From positions 62,001 through 126,000 of the forward strand of contig JAWPHD010003104.1 of assembly GCA_037043455.1 (NCBI GenBank): a stretch of 64,000 nt of DNA. The letters are read 5' to 3'. The translations under genes and the position numbers were made by a program. Of the stretch, positions 1 to 12,940 are shown piece after piece. The DNA is from Cyrtodaria siliqua. Its lineage: Eukaryota; Mollusca; Bivalvia; Adapedonta; Hiatellidae. The notes under the pieces were generated by a model. It had not been told where the DNA came from. It did not search any database and saw only the letters and a list, made by a program, of their open reading frames with translations. Each line of letters begins with the position of its first letter. Positions within the stretch are counted from its first letter, which is position 1.

Positions 1-289
1 TGTCTGATTTCAATTGATAACGCATATTATTGAAGGTATGATAACCTCCACTGGACATAATATGTTGTTAATTGGCTCATGGAAAAGTGATCTCCTCAGC
101 GGCTGCTTAAATATCATAATTATGGTACTTGGGGAAATGTATGTACTTAAAATAAAGAAGGTCAAAGGTCGGAGGATTAAGAAGTTGTCACTTATGGCAA
201 CTGGACACTTAATGTTGCAGTAATTCCGTGGTCACATGGGCAAGTTTGACTGTATATATACAACATGTATAAGTTAAAACAAAGCTTGG
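1..289. repeat. Left piece of a duplicated segment (paralogue of 41260-41500 and 41530-41770)
   Basis: This stretch closely resembles 41260-41500 and, less completely, 41530-41770: shared landmarks are TGTCTGATTTCA at the start, GTTAATTGGCTCATGGAA, GTCAAAGGTC, CACTTAATGTTGCAGTAAT and the purine-rich end before the satellite. A 69-codon ORF lies in it (14-223, plus), but it is not conserved as an ORF in the other copies and resembles no family, so it is read as non-coding repeat. Confidence 0.75.
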
Positions 290-3200
290 TTCTAATCCTT
301 CTGCTCGTCCTGATTTGTTATAATCCTTCTGCTCGTCCTGATTTGCTATAATCCTTTTGCTCGTCCTGATTTGTTATAATCCTTTTGCTCGTCCTGATTT
401 GTTATAATCCTTTTGCTCGTCAAGATTTGTTATAATCCTTCTGCTCGTCACGATTTGTTATAATCCTTCTGCTCTTCCCGATTTGTTATAATCTTTCTGT
501 TCGTCCCGATTTGTTATAATCCTTCTGCTCGTCCTGATTTGTTATAATCCTTCTGCTCGTCCTAATTTGTTATAATCCTTCTGCTCATCCTGATTTGTTA
601 TAATCCTTCTGCTCGGCCTGATTTGTCTTCTGCTCGTCCTGATTTGTTATAATCCTTCTGCTCATCCTGATTTGTTATAATCCTTCTACTCATCCCGATT
701 TGTTATAATCCTTCCACTCGTCCCGATTTGTTATTATCCTTCTGTTCGTCCCGATTTGTTATAATCCTTCTGCTCGTCCCGATTTGTTATAATCCTTCTG
801 CTCATCCCGATTTGTTCTAATCCTTCTGCTCGTCCTGATTTGTTCTAAACCTTCTGCTCATCCTGATTTGTTATAATCCTTCTACTCGTCCTGATTTGTT
901 ATAATCCTTCTGCTCATCCTGATTTGTTCTAATCCTTCTGCTCGTCCTGATTTGTTCTAATCCTTCTGCTCGTCCTGATTTGTTCTAATCCTTCTACTCG
1001 TCCTGATTTGTTATAATCCTTCTGCTCTTCCTGATTTGTTATAATCCTTCTACTCATCCCGATTTGTTATAATCCTTCCACTCGTCCCGATTTGTTATAA
1101 TCCTTCTGTTCGTCCCGATTTGTTATAATCCTTCTGCTCGTCCCGATTTGATATAATCCTTCTGCTCATCCCGATTTGTTCTAATCCTTCTGCTCGTCCT
1201 GATTTGTTCTAAACCTTCTGCTCATCCTGATTTGTTATAATCCTTCTACTCGTCCTGATTTGTTATAATCCTTCCGCTCATCCTGATTTGTTCTAATCCT
1301 TCCGCTCGTCCCGATTTGTTATAATCCTTCTGCACGTCCCGATTTGTAATAATCCTTCTACTCATCCCGATTTGTTATAATCCTTCTACTCATCCCGATT
1401 TGATATAATCCTTCTGCTCATCCCGATTTGTTCTAATCCTTCTGCTTGTCCTGATTTGTTCTAATCCTTCTGCTCATCCTGATTTGTTATAATCCTTGCG
1501 CTCATCCCGATTTGTTCTAATCCTGCTGCTCATCCTGATTTGTTATAATCCTTGCGCTCATCCCGATTTGTTCTAATCCCTCTACTCATCCCGATTTGTT
1601 ATAATCCTTCTACTCATCCCGATTTGTTATAATCCTTCTGCTCGTCCTGATTTGTTCTAATCCTTCTACTCGTTCCGATTTGTTATAATCCTTCTGCTCG
1701 TCCTGATTTGTTCTAATCCTTCTGCTCGTCCTGATTTGTTCTAATCCTTCTACTCGTCCTGATTTGTTCTAATCCTTCTGCTCGTCTTGATTTGTTCTAA
1801 TCCTTCTGCTCTTCCTGATTTGTTATAATCCTTCTACTCGTCCCGATTTGTTATAATCCTACTGCTCGTCCTGATTTGTTCTAATCCTTCTGCTCATCCT
1901 GATTTGTTCTAATCCTTCTGCTCGTCCTGATTTGTTATAATCCTTCTACTCGTTCCGATTTGTTATAATCCTTCTACTCGTCCCGATTTGTTATAATCCT
2001 TCTGCTCGTCCTGATTTGTTCTAATCCTTCTGCTCGTCCTGATTTGTTCTAATCCTTCTACACGTCCTGATTTGTTTTAATCCTTCTGCTCTTCCTGATT
2101 TGTTATAATCCTTCTACTCATCCTGATTTGTTATAATCCTTCCACTCGTCCCGATTTGTTATAATCCTTCTGTTCGTCCCGATTTGTTATAATCCTTCTG
2201 CTCGTCCCGATTTGTTATAATCCTTCTGCTCATCCCGATTTGTTCTTATCATTCTGCTCGTCCTCATTTGTTCTAAACCTTCTGCTCATCCTGATTTGTT
2301 ATAATCCTTCTACTCGTCCTGATTTGTTATAATCCTTCTGCTCGTCCTGATTTGTTCTAATCCTTCTGCTCGTCCTGATTTGTTCTAATCCTTCTGCTCA
2401 TCCTGATTTGTTCTAATCCTTGCGCTCATCCCGATTGGTTCTAATCCCTCTACTCGTCCTGATTTGTTATAATCCTTCTCCTCGTACTGATTTGTTCTAA
2501 TCCTTCCGCTCATCCTGATTTGTTCTAATCCTTCCGCTCGTCCCGATTTGTTATAATCCTTCTGCACGTCCCGATTTGTATAAATCCTTCTACTCATCCC
2601 GATTTGTTATAATCCTTCTACTCATCCCGATTTGATATAATCCTTCTGCTCATCCCGATTTGTTCTAATCCTTCTGCTCGTCCTGATTTGTTCTAATCCT
2701 TCTGCTCATCCTGATTTGTTATAATCCTTGCGCTCATCCCGATTTGTTCTAATCCTTCTGCTCATCCTGATTTGTTATAATCCTTGCGCTCATCCCGATT
2801 TGTTCTAATCCCTCTACTCATCCCGATTTGTTATAATCCTTCTACTCATCCCGATTTGTTATAATCCTTCTGCTCGTCCCGATTTGTTCTAATCCTTCTA
2901 CTCGTTCCTGTTTGTTATAATCCTTCTACTCGTCCCGATTTGTTATAATCCTTCTGCTCGTCCTGATTTGTTCTAATCCCTATGCTCGTCCTGATTTGTT
3001 CTAATCCTTCTGCTCGTCCTGATTTGTTCTAATCCTTCTACTCGTCCTGATTTGTTCTAATCCTTCTGCTCGTCCTGATTTGTTCTAATCCTTCTGCTCT
3101 TCCTGATTTGTTATAATCCTTCTACTCATCCCGATTTGTTATAATCCTTCCACTCGTCCCGATTTGTTATAATCCTTCTGTTCGTCCCGATTTGTTATAA

Positions 3201-6200
3201 TCCTTCTGCTCATCCTGATTTGTTCTAATCCTTCTGCTTGTCCTGATTTGTTCTAATCCTTCTGCTCATCCTGATTTGTTCTAATCCTTCTGCTCGTCCT
3301 GATTTGTTCTAATCCTTCTACTCGTTCCGATTTGTTATAATCCTTCTACTCGTCCCGATTTGTTATAATCCTTCTGCTCGTCCTGATTTGTTCTAATCCC
3401 TATGCTCGTCCTGATTTGTTATAATCCTTCTGCTCATCCTAATTTGTTATAATCCTTCTGCTCGTCCTGATTTGTCTTCTGCTCGTCCTGATTTGTTATA
3501 ATCCTTCTGCTCATCCTGATTTGTTATAATCCTTCTACTCATCCCGATTTGTTATAATCCTTCCACTCGTCCCGATTTGTTATTATCCTTCTGTTCGTCC
3601 CGATTTGTTATAATCCTTCTGCTCGTCCCGATTTGTTATAATCCTTCTGCTCATCCCGATTTTTTCTAATCCTTCTGCTCGTCCTGATTTGTTCTAAACC
3701 TTCTGCTCATCCTGATTTGTTATAATCCTTCTACTCGTCCTGATTTTTTATAATCCTTCTGCTCATCCTGATTTGTTCTAATCCTTCTGCTCGTCCTGAT
3801 TTGTTCTAATCCTTCTGCTCGTCCTGATTTGTTCTAATCCTTCTACTCGTCCTGATTTGTTATAATCCTTCTGCTCTTCCCGATTTGTTATAATCCTTCT
3901 ACTCATCCCGATTTGTTATAATCCTTCCACTCGTCCCGATTTGTTATAATCCTTCTGTTCGTCCCGATTTGTTATAATCCTTCTGCTCGTCCCGATTTGT
4001 TATAATCCTTCTGCTCATCCCGATTTGTTCTAATCCTTCTGCTCGTCCTGATTTGTTCTAAACCTTCTGCTCATCCTGATTTGTTATAATCCTTCTACTC
4101 GTCCTGATTTGTTATAATCCTTCAGCTCATCCTGATTTGTTCTAATCCTTCCGCTCGTCCCGATTTGTTATAATCCTTCTGCACGTCCCGATTTGTAATA
4201 ATCCTTCTACTCATCCCGATTTGTTATAATCCTTCTACTCGTCCCGATTTGATATAATCCTTCTGCTCATCCCGATTTGTTCTAATCCTTCTGCTTGTCC
4301 TGATTTGTTCTAATCCTTCTGCTCATCCTGATTTGTTATAATCCTTGCGCTCATCCCGATTTGTTCTAATCCTTCTGCTCATCCTGATTTGTTATAATCC
4401 TTGCGCTCATCCCGATTTGTTCTAATCCCTCTACTCATCCCGATTTGTTATAATCCTTCTACTCATCCCGATTTGTTATAATCCTTCTGCTCGTCCTGAT
4501 TTGTTCTAATCCTTCTACTCGTTCCGATTTGTTATAATCCTTCTGCTCGTCCTGATTTGTTCTAATCCTTCTGCTCGTCCTGATTTGTTCTAATCCTTCT
4601 GCTCGTCCTGATTTGTTCTAATCCTTCTGCTCGTCCTGATTTATTCTAATCCTTCTGCTCTTCCTGATTTGTTATAATCCTTCTACTCATCCCGATGTGT
4701 TATAATCCTTCCACTCGTCCCGATTTGTTATAATCCTTCCACTCGTCCCGATTTGTTATAATCCTTCTGCTCATCCTGATTTGTTCTAATCCTTCTGCTC
4801 GTCCTGATTTGTTCTAATCCTTCTGCTCGTCCTGATTTGTTCTAATCCTTCTACTCGTTCCGATTTGTTATAATCCTTCTACTCGTCCCGATTTGTTATA
4901 ATCCTTCTGCTCGTCCTGATTAGTTCTAATCCCTATGCTCGTCCTGATTTGTTCTAATCCTTCTGCTCGTCCTGATTTGTTCTAATCCTTCTACTCGTCC
5001 TGATTTGTTATAATCCGTCTGCTCTTCCTGATTTGTTATAATCCTTCTACTCATCCCGATTTGTTATAATCCTTCCACTCGTCCCGATTTGTTATAATCC
5101 TTCTGTTCGTCCCGATTTGTTATAATCCTTCTGCTCGTCCCGATTTGTTATAATCCTTCTGCTCATCCCGATTTGTTCTTATCCTTCTGCTCGTCCTGAT
5201 TTGTTCTAAACCTTCTGCTCATCCTGATTTGTTATAATCCTTCTACTCGTCCTGATTTGTTATAATCCTTCTGCTCGTCCTGAATTGTTCTTATCCTTCT
5301 GCTCGTCCAGATTTGTTCTAATCCTTCTGCTCATCCTGATTTGTTCTAATCCTTGCGCTCATCCCGATTTGTTCTAATCCCTCTACTCGTCCTGATTTGT
5401 TATAATCCTTCTCCTCGTCCTGATTTGTTATACTCCTTCCGCTCGTCCCGATTTGTTATAATCCTTCTGCACGTCCCGATTTGTAATAATCCTTCTACTC
5501 ATCCCGATTTGTTATAATCCTTCTACTCATCCCGATTTGATATAATCCTTCTGCTCATCCCGATTTGTTATAATCCTTCTGTTCGTCCCGATTTGTTATA
5601 ATCCTTCTGCTCGTCCCGATTTGTTATAATCCTTCTGCTCATCCCGATTTGTTCTAATCCTTCTGCTCGTCCTGATTTGTTCTAAACCTTCTGCTCATCC
5701 TGATTTGTTATAATCCTTCTACTCGTCCTGATTTGTTATAATCCTTCTGCTCATCCTGATTTGTTCTAATCCTTCCGCTCGTCCCGATTTGTTATAATCC
5801 TTCTGCACGTCCCGATTTGTAATAATCCTTCTACTCATCCCGATTTGTTATAATCCTTCTACTCATCCCGATTTGATATAATCCTTCTGCTCATCCCGAT
5901 TTGTTCTAATCCTTCTGCTTGTCCTGATTTGTTCTAATCCTTCTGCTCATCCTGATTTGTTATAATCCTTGCGCTCATCCCGATTTGTTCTAATCCTGCT
6001 GCTCATCCTGATTTGTTATAATCCTTGCGCTCATCCCGATTTGTTCTAATCCCTCTACTCATCCCGATTTGTTATAATCCTTCTACTCATCCCGATTTGT
6101 TATAATCCTTCTGCTCGTCCTGATTTGTTCTAATCCTTCTACTCGTTCCGATTTGTTATAATCCTTCTGCTCGTCCTGATTTGTTCTAATCCTTCTGCTC

Positions 6201-9200
6201 GTCCTGATTTGTTCTAATCCTTCTACTCGTCCTGATTTGTTATAATCCTTCTACTCGTCCTGATTTTTTATAATCCTTCTGCTCATCCTGATTTGTTCTA
6301 ATCCTTCTGCTCGTCCTGATTTGTTCTAATCCTTCTACTCGTTCCGATTTGTTATAATCCTTCTACTCGTCCCGATTTGTTATAATCCTTCTGCTCGTCC
6401 TGATTTGTTCTAATCCCTATGCTCGTCCTGATTTGTTATAATCCTTCTGCTCGTCCTGATTTGTTCTAATCCTTCTGCTCGTCCTGATTTGTTCTAATCC
6501 TTCTACTCGTCCTGATTTGTTATAATCCTTCTGCTCTTCCTGATTTGTTATAATCCTTCTACTCATCCCGATTTGTTATAATCCTTCCACTCGTCCCGAT
6601 TTGTTATAATCCTTCTGTTCGTCCCGATTTGTTATAATCCTTCTGCTCGTCCCGATTTGTTATAATCCTTCTGCTCATCCCGATTTGTTCTAATCCTTCT
6701 ACTCATCCCGATTTGTTATAATCCTTCCACTCGTCCCGATTTGTTATAATCCTTCTGCTCATCCTGATTTGTTCTAATCCTTCTGCTCGTCCTGATTTGT
6801 TCTAATCCTTCTGCTCATCCTGATTTGTTCTAATCCTTCTGCTCGTCCCGATTTGTTCTAATCCTTCTACTCGTTCCGATTTGTTATAATCCTTCTACTC
6901 GTCCCGATTTGTTATAATCCTTCTGCTCGTCCTGATTTGTTCTAATCCCTATGCTCGTCCTGATTTGTTATAATCCTTCTGCTCATCCTGATTTGTTATA
7001 ATCCTTCTGCTCGTCCTGATTTGTCTTCTGCTCGTCCTGATTTGTTATAATCCTTCTGCTCATCCTGATTTGTTATAATCCTTCTACTCATCCCGATTTG
7101 TTATAATCCTTCCACTCGTCCCGATTTGTTATTATCCTTCTGTTCGTCCCGATTTGTTATAATCCTTCTGCTCGTCCCGATTTGTTATAATCCTTCTGCT
7201 CATCCCGATTTGTTCTAATCCTTCTGCTCGTCCTGATTTGTTCTAAACCTTCTGCTCATCCTGATTTGTTATAATCCTACTACTCGTCCTGATTTTTTAT
7301 AATCCTTCTGCTCATCCTGATTTGTTCTAATCCTTCTGCTCGTCCTGATTTGTTCTAATCCTTCTACTCGTCCTGATTTGTTATAATCCTTCTGCTCTTC
7401 CTGATTTGTTATAATCCTTCTACTCATCCCGATTTGTTATAATCCTTCCACTCGTCCCGATTTGTTATAATCCTTCTGTTCGTCCCGATTTGTTATAATC
7501 CTTCTGCTCGTCCCGATTTGTTATAATCCTTCTGCTCATCCCGATTTGTTCTAATCCTTCTGCTCGTCCTGATTTGTTCTAAACCTTCTGCTCATCCTGA
7601 TTTGTTATAATCCTTCTACTCGTCCTGATTTGTTATAATCCTTCTGCTCATCCTGATTTGTTCTAATCCTTCCGCTCGTCCCGATTTGTTATAATCCTTC
7701 TGCTCGTCCTGATTTGTTCTAATCCTTCTACTCGTTCCGATTTGTTATAATCCTTCTGCTCGTCCTGATTTGTTCTAATCCTTCTGCTCGTCCTGATTTG
7801 TTCTAATCCTTCTGCTCGTCCTGATTTGTTCTAATCCTTCTGCTCGTCCTGATTTATTCTAATCCTTCTGCTCTTCCTGATTTGTTATAATCCTTCTACT
7901 CATCCCGATTTGTTATAATCCTTCCACTCGTCCCGATTTGTTATAATCCTTCTGTTCGTCCCGATTTGTTATAATCCTTCTGCTCATCCTGATTTGTTCT
8001 AATCCTTCTGCTCGTCCTGATTTGTTCTAATCCTTCTGCTCATCCTGATTTGTTCTAATCCTTCTGCTCGTCCTGATTTGTTCTAATCCTTCTACTCGTT
8101 CCGATTTGTTATAATCCTTCTACTCGTCCCGATTTGTTATAATCCTTCTGCTCGTCCTGATTTGTTCTAATCCCTATGCTCGTCCTGATTTGTTATAATC
8201 CTTCTGCTCATCCTGATTTGTTATAATCCTTCTGCTCGTCCTGATTTGTCTTCTGCTCGTCCTGATTTGTTATAATCCTTCTGCTCATCCTGATTTGTTA
8301 TAATCCTTCTACTCATCCCGATTTGTTATAATCCTTCCACTCGTCCCGATTTGTTATTATCGTTCTGTTCGTCCCGATTTGTTATAATCCTTCTGCTCGT
8401 CCCGATTTGTTATAATCCTTCTGCTCATCCCGATTTGTTCTAATCCTTCTGCTCGTCCTGATTTGTTCTAAACCTTCTGCTCATCCTGATTTGTTATAAT
8501 CCTTCTACTCGTCCTGATTTTTTATAATCCTTCTGCTCATCCTGATTTGTTCTAATCCTTCTGCTCGTCCTGATTTGTTCTAATCCTTCTACTCGTCCTG
8601 ATTTGTTATAATCCTTCTGCTCTTCCTGATTTGTTATAATCCTTCTACTCATCCCGATTTGTTATAATCCTTCCACTCGTCCCGATTTGTTATAATCCTT
8701 CTGTTCGTCCCGATTTGTTATAATCCTTCTGCTCGTCCCGATTTGTTATAATCCTTCTGCTCATCCCGATTTGTTCTAATCCTTCTGCTCGTCCTGATTT
8801 GTTCTAAACCTTCTGCTCATCCTGATTTGTTATAATCCTTCTACTCGTCCTGATTTGTTATAATCCTTCTGCTCATCCCGATTTGTTCTAATCCTTCCGC
8901 TCGTCCCGATTTGTTATAATCCTTCTGCACGTCCCGATTTGTAATAATCCTTCTACTCATCCCGATTTGTTATAATCCTTCTACTCATCCCGATTTGATA
9001 TAATCCTTCTGCTCATCCCGATTTGTTCTAATCCTTCTGCTTGTCCTGATTTGTTCTAATCCTTCTGCTCATCCTGATTTGTTATAATCCTTGCGCTCAT
9101 CCCGATTTGTTCTAATCCTTCTGCTCATCCTGATTTGTTTTAATCCTTGCTCTCATCCCGATTTGTTCTAATCCCTCTACTCATCCCGATTTGTTATAAT

Positions 9201-12018
9201 CCTTCTACTCATCCCGATTTGTTATAATCCTTCTGCTCGTCCTGATTTGTTCTAATCCTTCTACTCGTTCCGATTTGTTATAATCCTTCTGCTCGTCCTG
9301 ATTTGTTCTAATCCTTCTGCTCGTCCTGATTTGTTCTAATCCTTCTGCTCGTCCTGATTTGTTCTAATCCTTCTGCTCGTCCTGATTTATTCTAATCCTT
9401 CTGCTCTTCCTGATTTGTTATAATCCTTCCACTCGTCCCGATTTGTTATAATCCTTCCACTCGTCCCGATTTGTTATAATCCTTCTGCTCATCCTAATTT
9501 GTTCTAATCCTTCTGCTCGTCCTGATTTGTTCTAATCCTTCTGCTCATCCTGATTTGTTCTAATCCTTCTGCTCGTCCTGATTTGTTCTAATCCTTCTAC
9601 TCGTTCCGATTTGTTATAATCCTTCTACTCGTCCCGATTTGTTATAATCCTTCTGCTCGTCCTGATTTGTTCTAATCCCTATGCTCGCCCTGATTTGTTC
9701 TAATCCTTCTGCTCGTCCTGATTTGTTCTAATCCTTCTACTCGTCCTGATTTGTTATAATCCTTCTGCTCTTCCTAGTTTGTTATAATCCTTCTACTCAT
9801 CCCGATTTGTTATAATCCTTCCACTCGTCCCGATTTGTTATAATCCTTCTGCTCATCCCGATTTGTTCTTATCCTTCTGCTCGTCCTGATTTGTTCTAAA
9901 CCTTCTGCTCATCCTGATTTGTTATAATCCTTCTACTCGTCCTGATTTGTTATAATCCTTCTGCTCATCCTGATTTGTTCTTATCCTTCTGCTCGTCCAG
10001 ATTTGTTCTAATCCTTCTGCTCATCCTGATTTGTTCTAATCCTTGCGCTCATCCCGATTTGTTCTAATCCCTCTACTCGTCCTGATTTGTTATAATCCTT
10101 CTCCTCGTCCTGATTTGTTATACTCCTTCCGCTCGTCCCGATTTGTTATAATCCTTCTGCACGTCCCGATTTGTAATAATCCTTCTACTCATCCCGATTT
10201 GTTATAATCCTTCTACTCATCCCGATTTGATATAATCCTTCTGCTCATCCCGATTTGTTCTAATCCTTCTGCTCGTCCTGATTTGTTCTAATCCTTCTGC
10301 TCATCCTGATTTGTTATAATCCTTGCGCTCATCCCGATTTGTTCTAATCCTTCTGCTCATCCTGATTTGTTATAATCCTTGCGCTCATCCCGATTTGTTC
10401 TAATCCCTATACTCATCCCGATTTGTTATAATCCTTCTACTCATCCCGATTTGTTATAATCCTTCTGCTCGTCCCGATTTGTTCTAATCCTTCTACTCGT
10501 TCCTATTTGTTATAATCCTTCTACTCGTCCCGATTTGTTATAATCCTTCTGCTCGTCCTGATTTGTTCTAATCCCTATGCTCGTCCTGATTTGTTCTAAT
10601 CCTTCTGCTCGTCCTGATTTGTTCTAATCCTTCTACTCGTCCTGATTTGTTCTAATCCTTCTGCTCTTCCTGATTTGTTCTAATCCTTCTGCTCTTCCTG
10701 ATTTGTTATAATCCTTCTACTCATCCCGATTTGTTATAATCCTTCTACTCGTCCCGATTTGTTATAATCCTTCTGTTCGTCCCGATTTGTTATAATCCTT
10801 CTGCTCATCCTGATTTGTTCTAATCCTTCTGCTCGTCCTGATTTGTTCTAATCCTTCTGCTCATCCTGATTTGTTCTAATCCTTCTGCTCGTCCTGATTT
10901 GTTCTAATCCTTCTACTCGTTCCGATTTGTTATAATCCTTCTACTCGTCCTGATTTGTTATAATCCTTCTGCTCGTCCTGATTTGTTCTAATCCCTATGC
11001 TCGTCCTGATTTGTTCTAATCCTTCTGCTCGTCCTGATTTGTTCTAATCCTTCTACTCGTCCTAATTTGTTATAATTCTTCTACTCTTCCTGATTTGTTA
11101 TAATCCTTCTACTCATCCCGATTTGTTATAATCCTTCCACTCGTCCCGATTTGTTATAATCCTTCTGTTCGTCCCGATTTGTTATAATCCTTCTGCTCGT
11201 CCTGATTTGTTATAATCCTTCTGCGCATCCCGATTTGTTCTAATCCTTCTGCTCGTCCTGATTTGTTCTAAACCTTCTGCTCATCCTGATTTGTTATAAT
11301 CCTTCTACTCGTCCTGATTTGTTATAATCCTTCTGCTCATCATGATTTGTTCTAATCCTTCTGCTCGTCCTGATTTGTTCTAATCCTTCTGCTCATCCTG
11401 ATTTGTTCTAATCCTTTTGCTCGTCCTGATTTGTTCTAATCCTTCTACTCGTCCTGATTTGTTATAATCCTTCTGCTCTTCCTGATTTGTTATAATCCTT
11501 CTACTCATCCCGATTTGTTATAATCCTTCCACTCGTCCCGATTTGTTATAATCCTTCTGTTCGTCCCGATTTGTTATAATCCTTCTGCCCGTCCTGATTT
11601 GTTATAATCCTTCTGCTCGTCCCGATTTGTTATAAACCTTCTGCTCATCCCGATTTGTTCTAATCCTTCTGCTCGTCCTGATTTGTTCTAATCCTTCTGC
11701 TCATTCTGATTTGTTATAATCCTTCTACTCGTCCTGATTTGTTATAATCCTTCTGCTCATCCTGATTTGTTCTAATCCTTCTGCTCGTCCTGATTTGTTC
11801 TAATCCTTCTGCTCATCCTGATTCGTTCTAATCCTTCTGCTCGTTCTGATTTGTTCTAATCCTTCTACTCGTCCTGATTTGTTATAATCCTTCTGCTCGT
11901 CCGGATTTGTTATAATCCTTCTGCTCGTCATGATTTGTTCTAATCCTTTTACTCATCTCGATTTGTTATAATCCTTCTGCTCGTCCTGATTTGTTATAAT
12001 ACTTCTGCTTGTCATGAT
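290..12018. repeat. 28-bp minisatellite array, about 420 monomers, with higher-order structure
   Basis: Head-to-tail 28-bp monomers with the core TTGTTATAATCCTTC followed by a CTCGTCC-type half fill about 11.7 kb. Variants recur in a set order: TTCTAA for TATAA, CCACTCGTCCC, TGCACGTCCC, TTGCGCTCATCC, CTAAACCTTC. A 21-bp monomer lacking 7 bases occurs near 622, 3471, 7020 and 8246, each time followed by the same series of variants including TTATTATCC. The array therefore grew by duplicating blocks many monomers long. Minus-strand ORFs (for example 2385-2597) only reflect the repeat, which has a 28-residue protein period because 28 is not divisible by three. No promoter or coding meaning is assigned to the TATAAT strings. 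Confidence 0.97.
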
Positions 12019-12617
12019 CACCGAAATGAAAGAGTTTAAACAGCTAGTAACTGTAATTCTTAATTTAGATAAATCACAACCACGTAACAAAAAACATTTA
12101 AGGAACTCCCGATTTCCACTGATGTTTTATTCCTTTTACTGTGTATATGTGGTTTGGTGATCATCAACCATGGTTGTTATTGAAAAATAACATAACTGCT
12201 TTATGCATCCATCTTAAAGAGACACACGGCAATCTTGAAGTATTTATAAAATAGTAAAATAGGCATTCTATTAATGATTCCAGCATTATTTTGATTTTAT
12301 GCCGGCTTGAGAATAAATAAAAGGAAATTTGAAGTGTTTTTTAGTCCTTCGGATGAGACTTTAAACCTAGGTCTGCTCGCTAAAATGCTTAGTGCAATAC
12401 AGCGAGGATAAATAAACGCTTATAGGTAAGGTGTTCAGATTTTCTTTATTATTCTACCATAGGTTTAAAATCTTATTGATGCAATATAATTAGCAATTAT
12501 ATAAGGATATAATAATATGGAAAAAACAATTTGCTTTGAAAATGTGAAAATAATTATTATTAATGATTTGCGAATATTAAAGTTATGTAGAAAATCTGAA
12601 GAAATGATTGCATATGT

Positions 12618-12733
12618 TATCACAAAGTGAATTTTTGGGGTTATATAGGAAGCACGTGCTATCACAAAGTGAATTTTGGGGCTATATAGGAAGCATGTGC
12701 TATCACAAAGTGAATTTTGGGGCTATATAGGAA
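12618..12733. repeat. 41-42 bp tandem repeat, 2.8 copies
   Basis: TATCACAAAGTGAATTTT begins near 12618, 12660 and 12701; each unit continues with GGGGCTATATAGGAA. The third unit is shortened. Its final part and the DNA to about 12800 reappear in inverted orientation at 47390-47560, so the unit belongs to a dispersed repeat. Confidence 0.85.
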
Positions 12734-12740
12734 TCACATT

Positions 12741-12805
12741 CCTCAAACCGTTTTGAATAGGTTATTCCCAAACTTCATATACACATAACAACTGATAACC
12801 TTATG
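12741..12805. repeat. Dispersed repeat with an inverted copy at 47390-47560
   Basis: GTTTTGAATAGGTTATTCCC and AACTTCATATACACA match the reverse complement of 47408-47460. The order relative to the CTATATAGGAATC motif is also conserved in the inverted copy (47526-47540). Confidence 0.7.
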
Positions 12806-12940
12806 TCCCTCTACATCACCCATTGGTTGATTGCCTAATTTATTACAGAATTATGGCCCTTTATTACACTTAGAATTTAAGCGGGGGTATTCATCACAGT
12901 GATAGTTCTAGTTGTTTATTGTTGACCCCTGCCTAAGGAG

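Larger units (their letters stand above)
12019..12940. other. Extra DNA relative to the second copy of the duplicated segment; no gene seen
   Basis: The sequence GAGTTTAAACAGC near 12030-12048 matches GAGTTTAAATAGC near 41780, and GACTCAGTATTTGCAG resumes at about 12941 here but directly after that motif in the other copy. The roughly 890 bases between are extra in this copy. They are AT-rich, carry the 41-bp tandem repeat, and show no supported gene. The 66-codon minus-strand ORF at 12465-12665 overlaps repeat DNA and is not credible. Confidence 0.6.

Noticed and set aside
2385..2597. Minus-strand ORF with a 28-residue period
   Set aside because: It is only a translation of the 28-bp satellite and breaks wherever the TATAA variant gives a stop.
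290..12018. CRISPR-like array or a row of bacterial -10 boxes (TATAAT) in the 28-bp repeats
   Set aside because: There are no unique spacers; the monomers are contiguous. The window is eukaryotic, and TATAAT is just part of the monomer.
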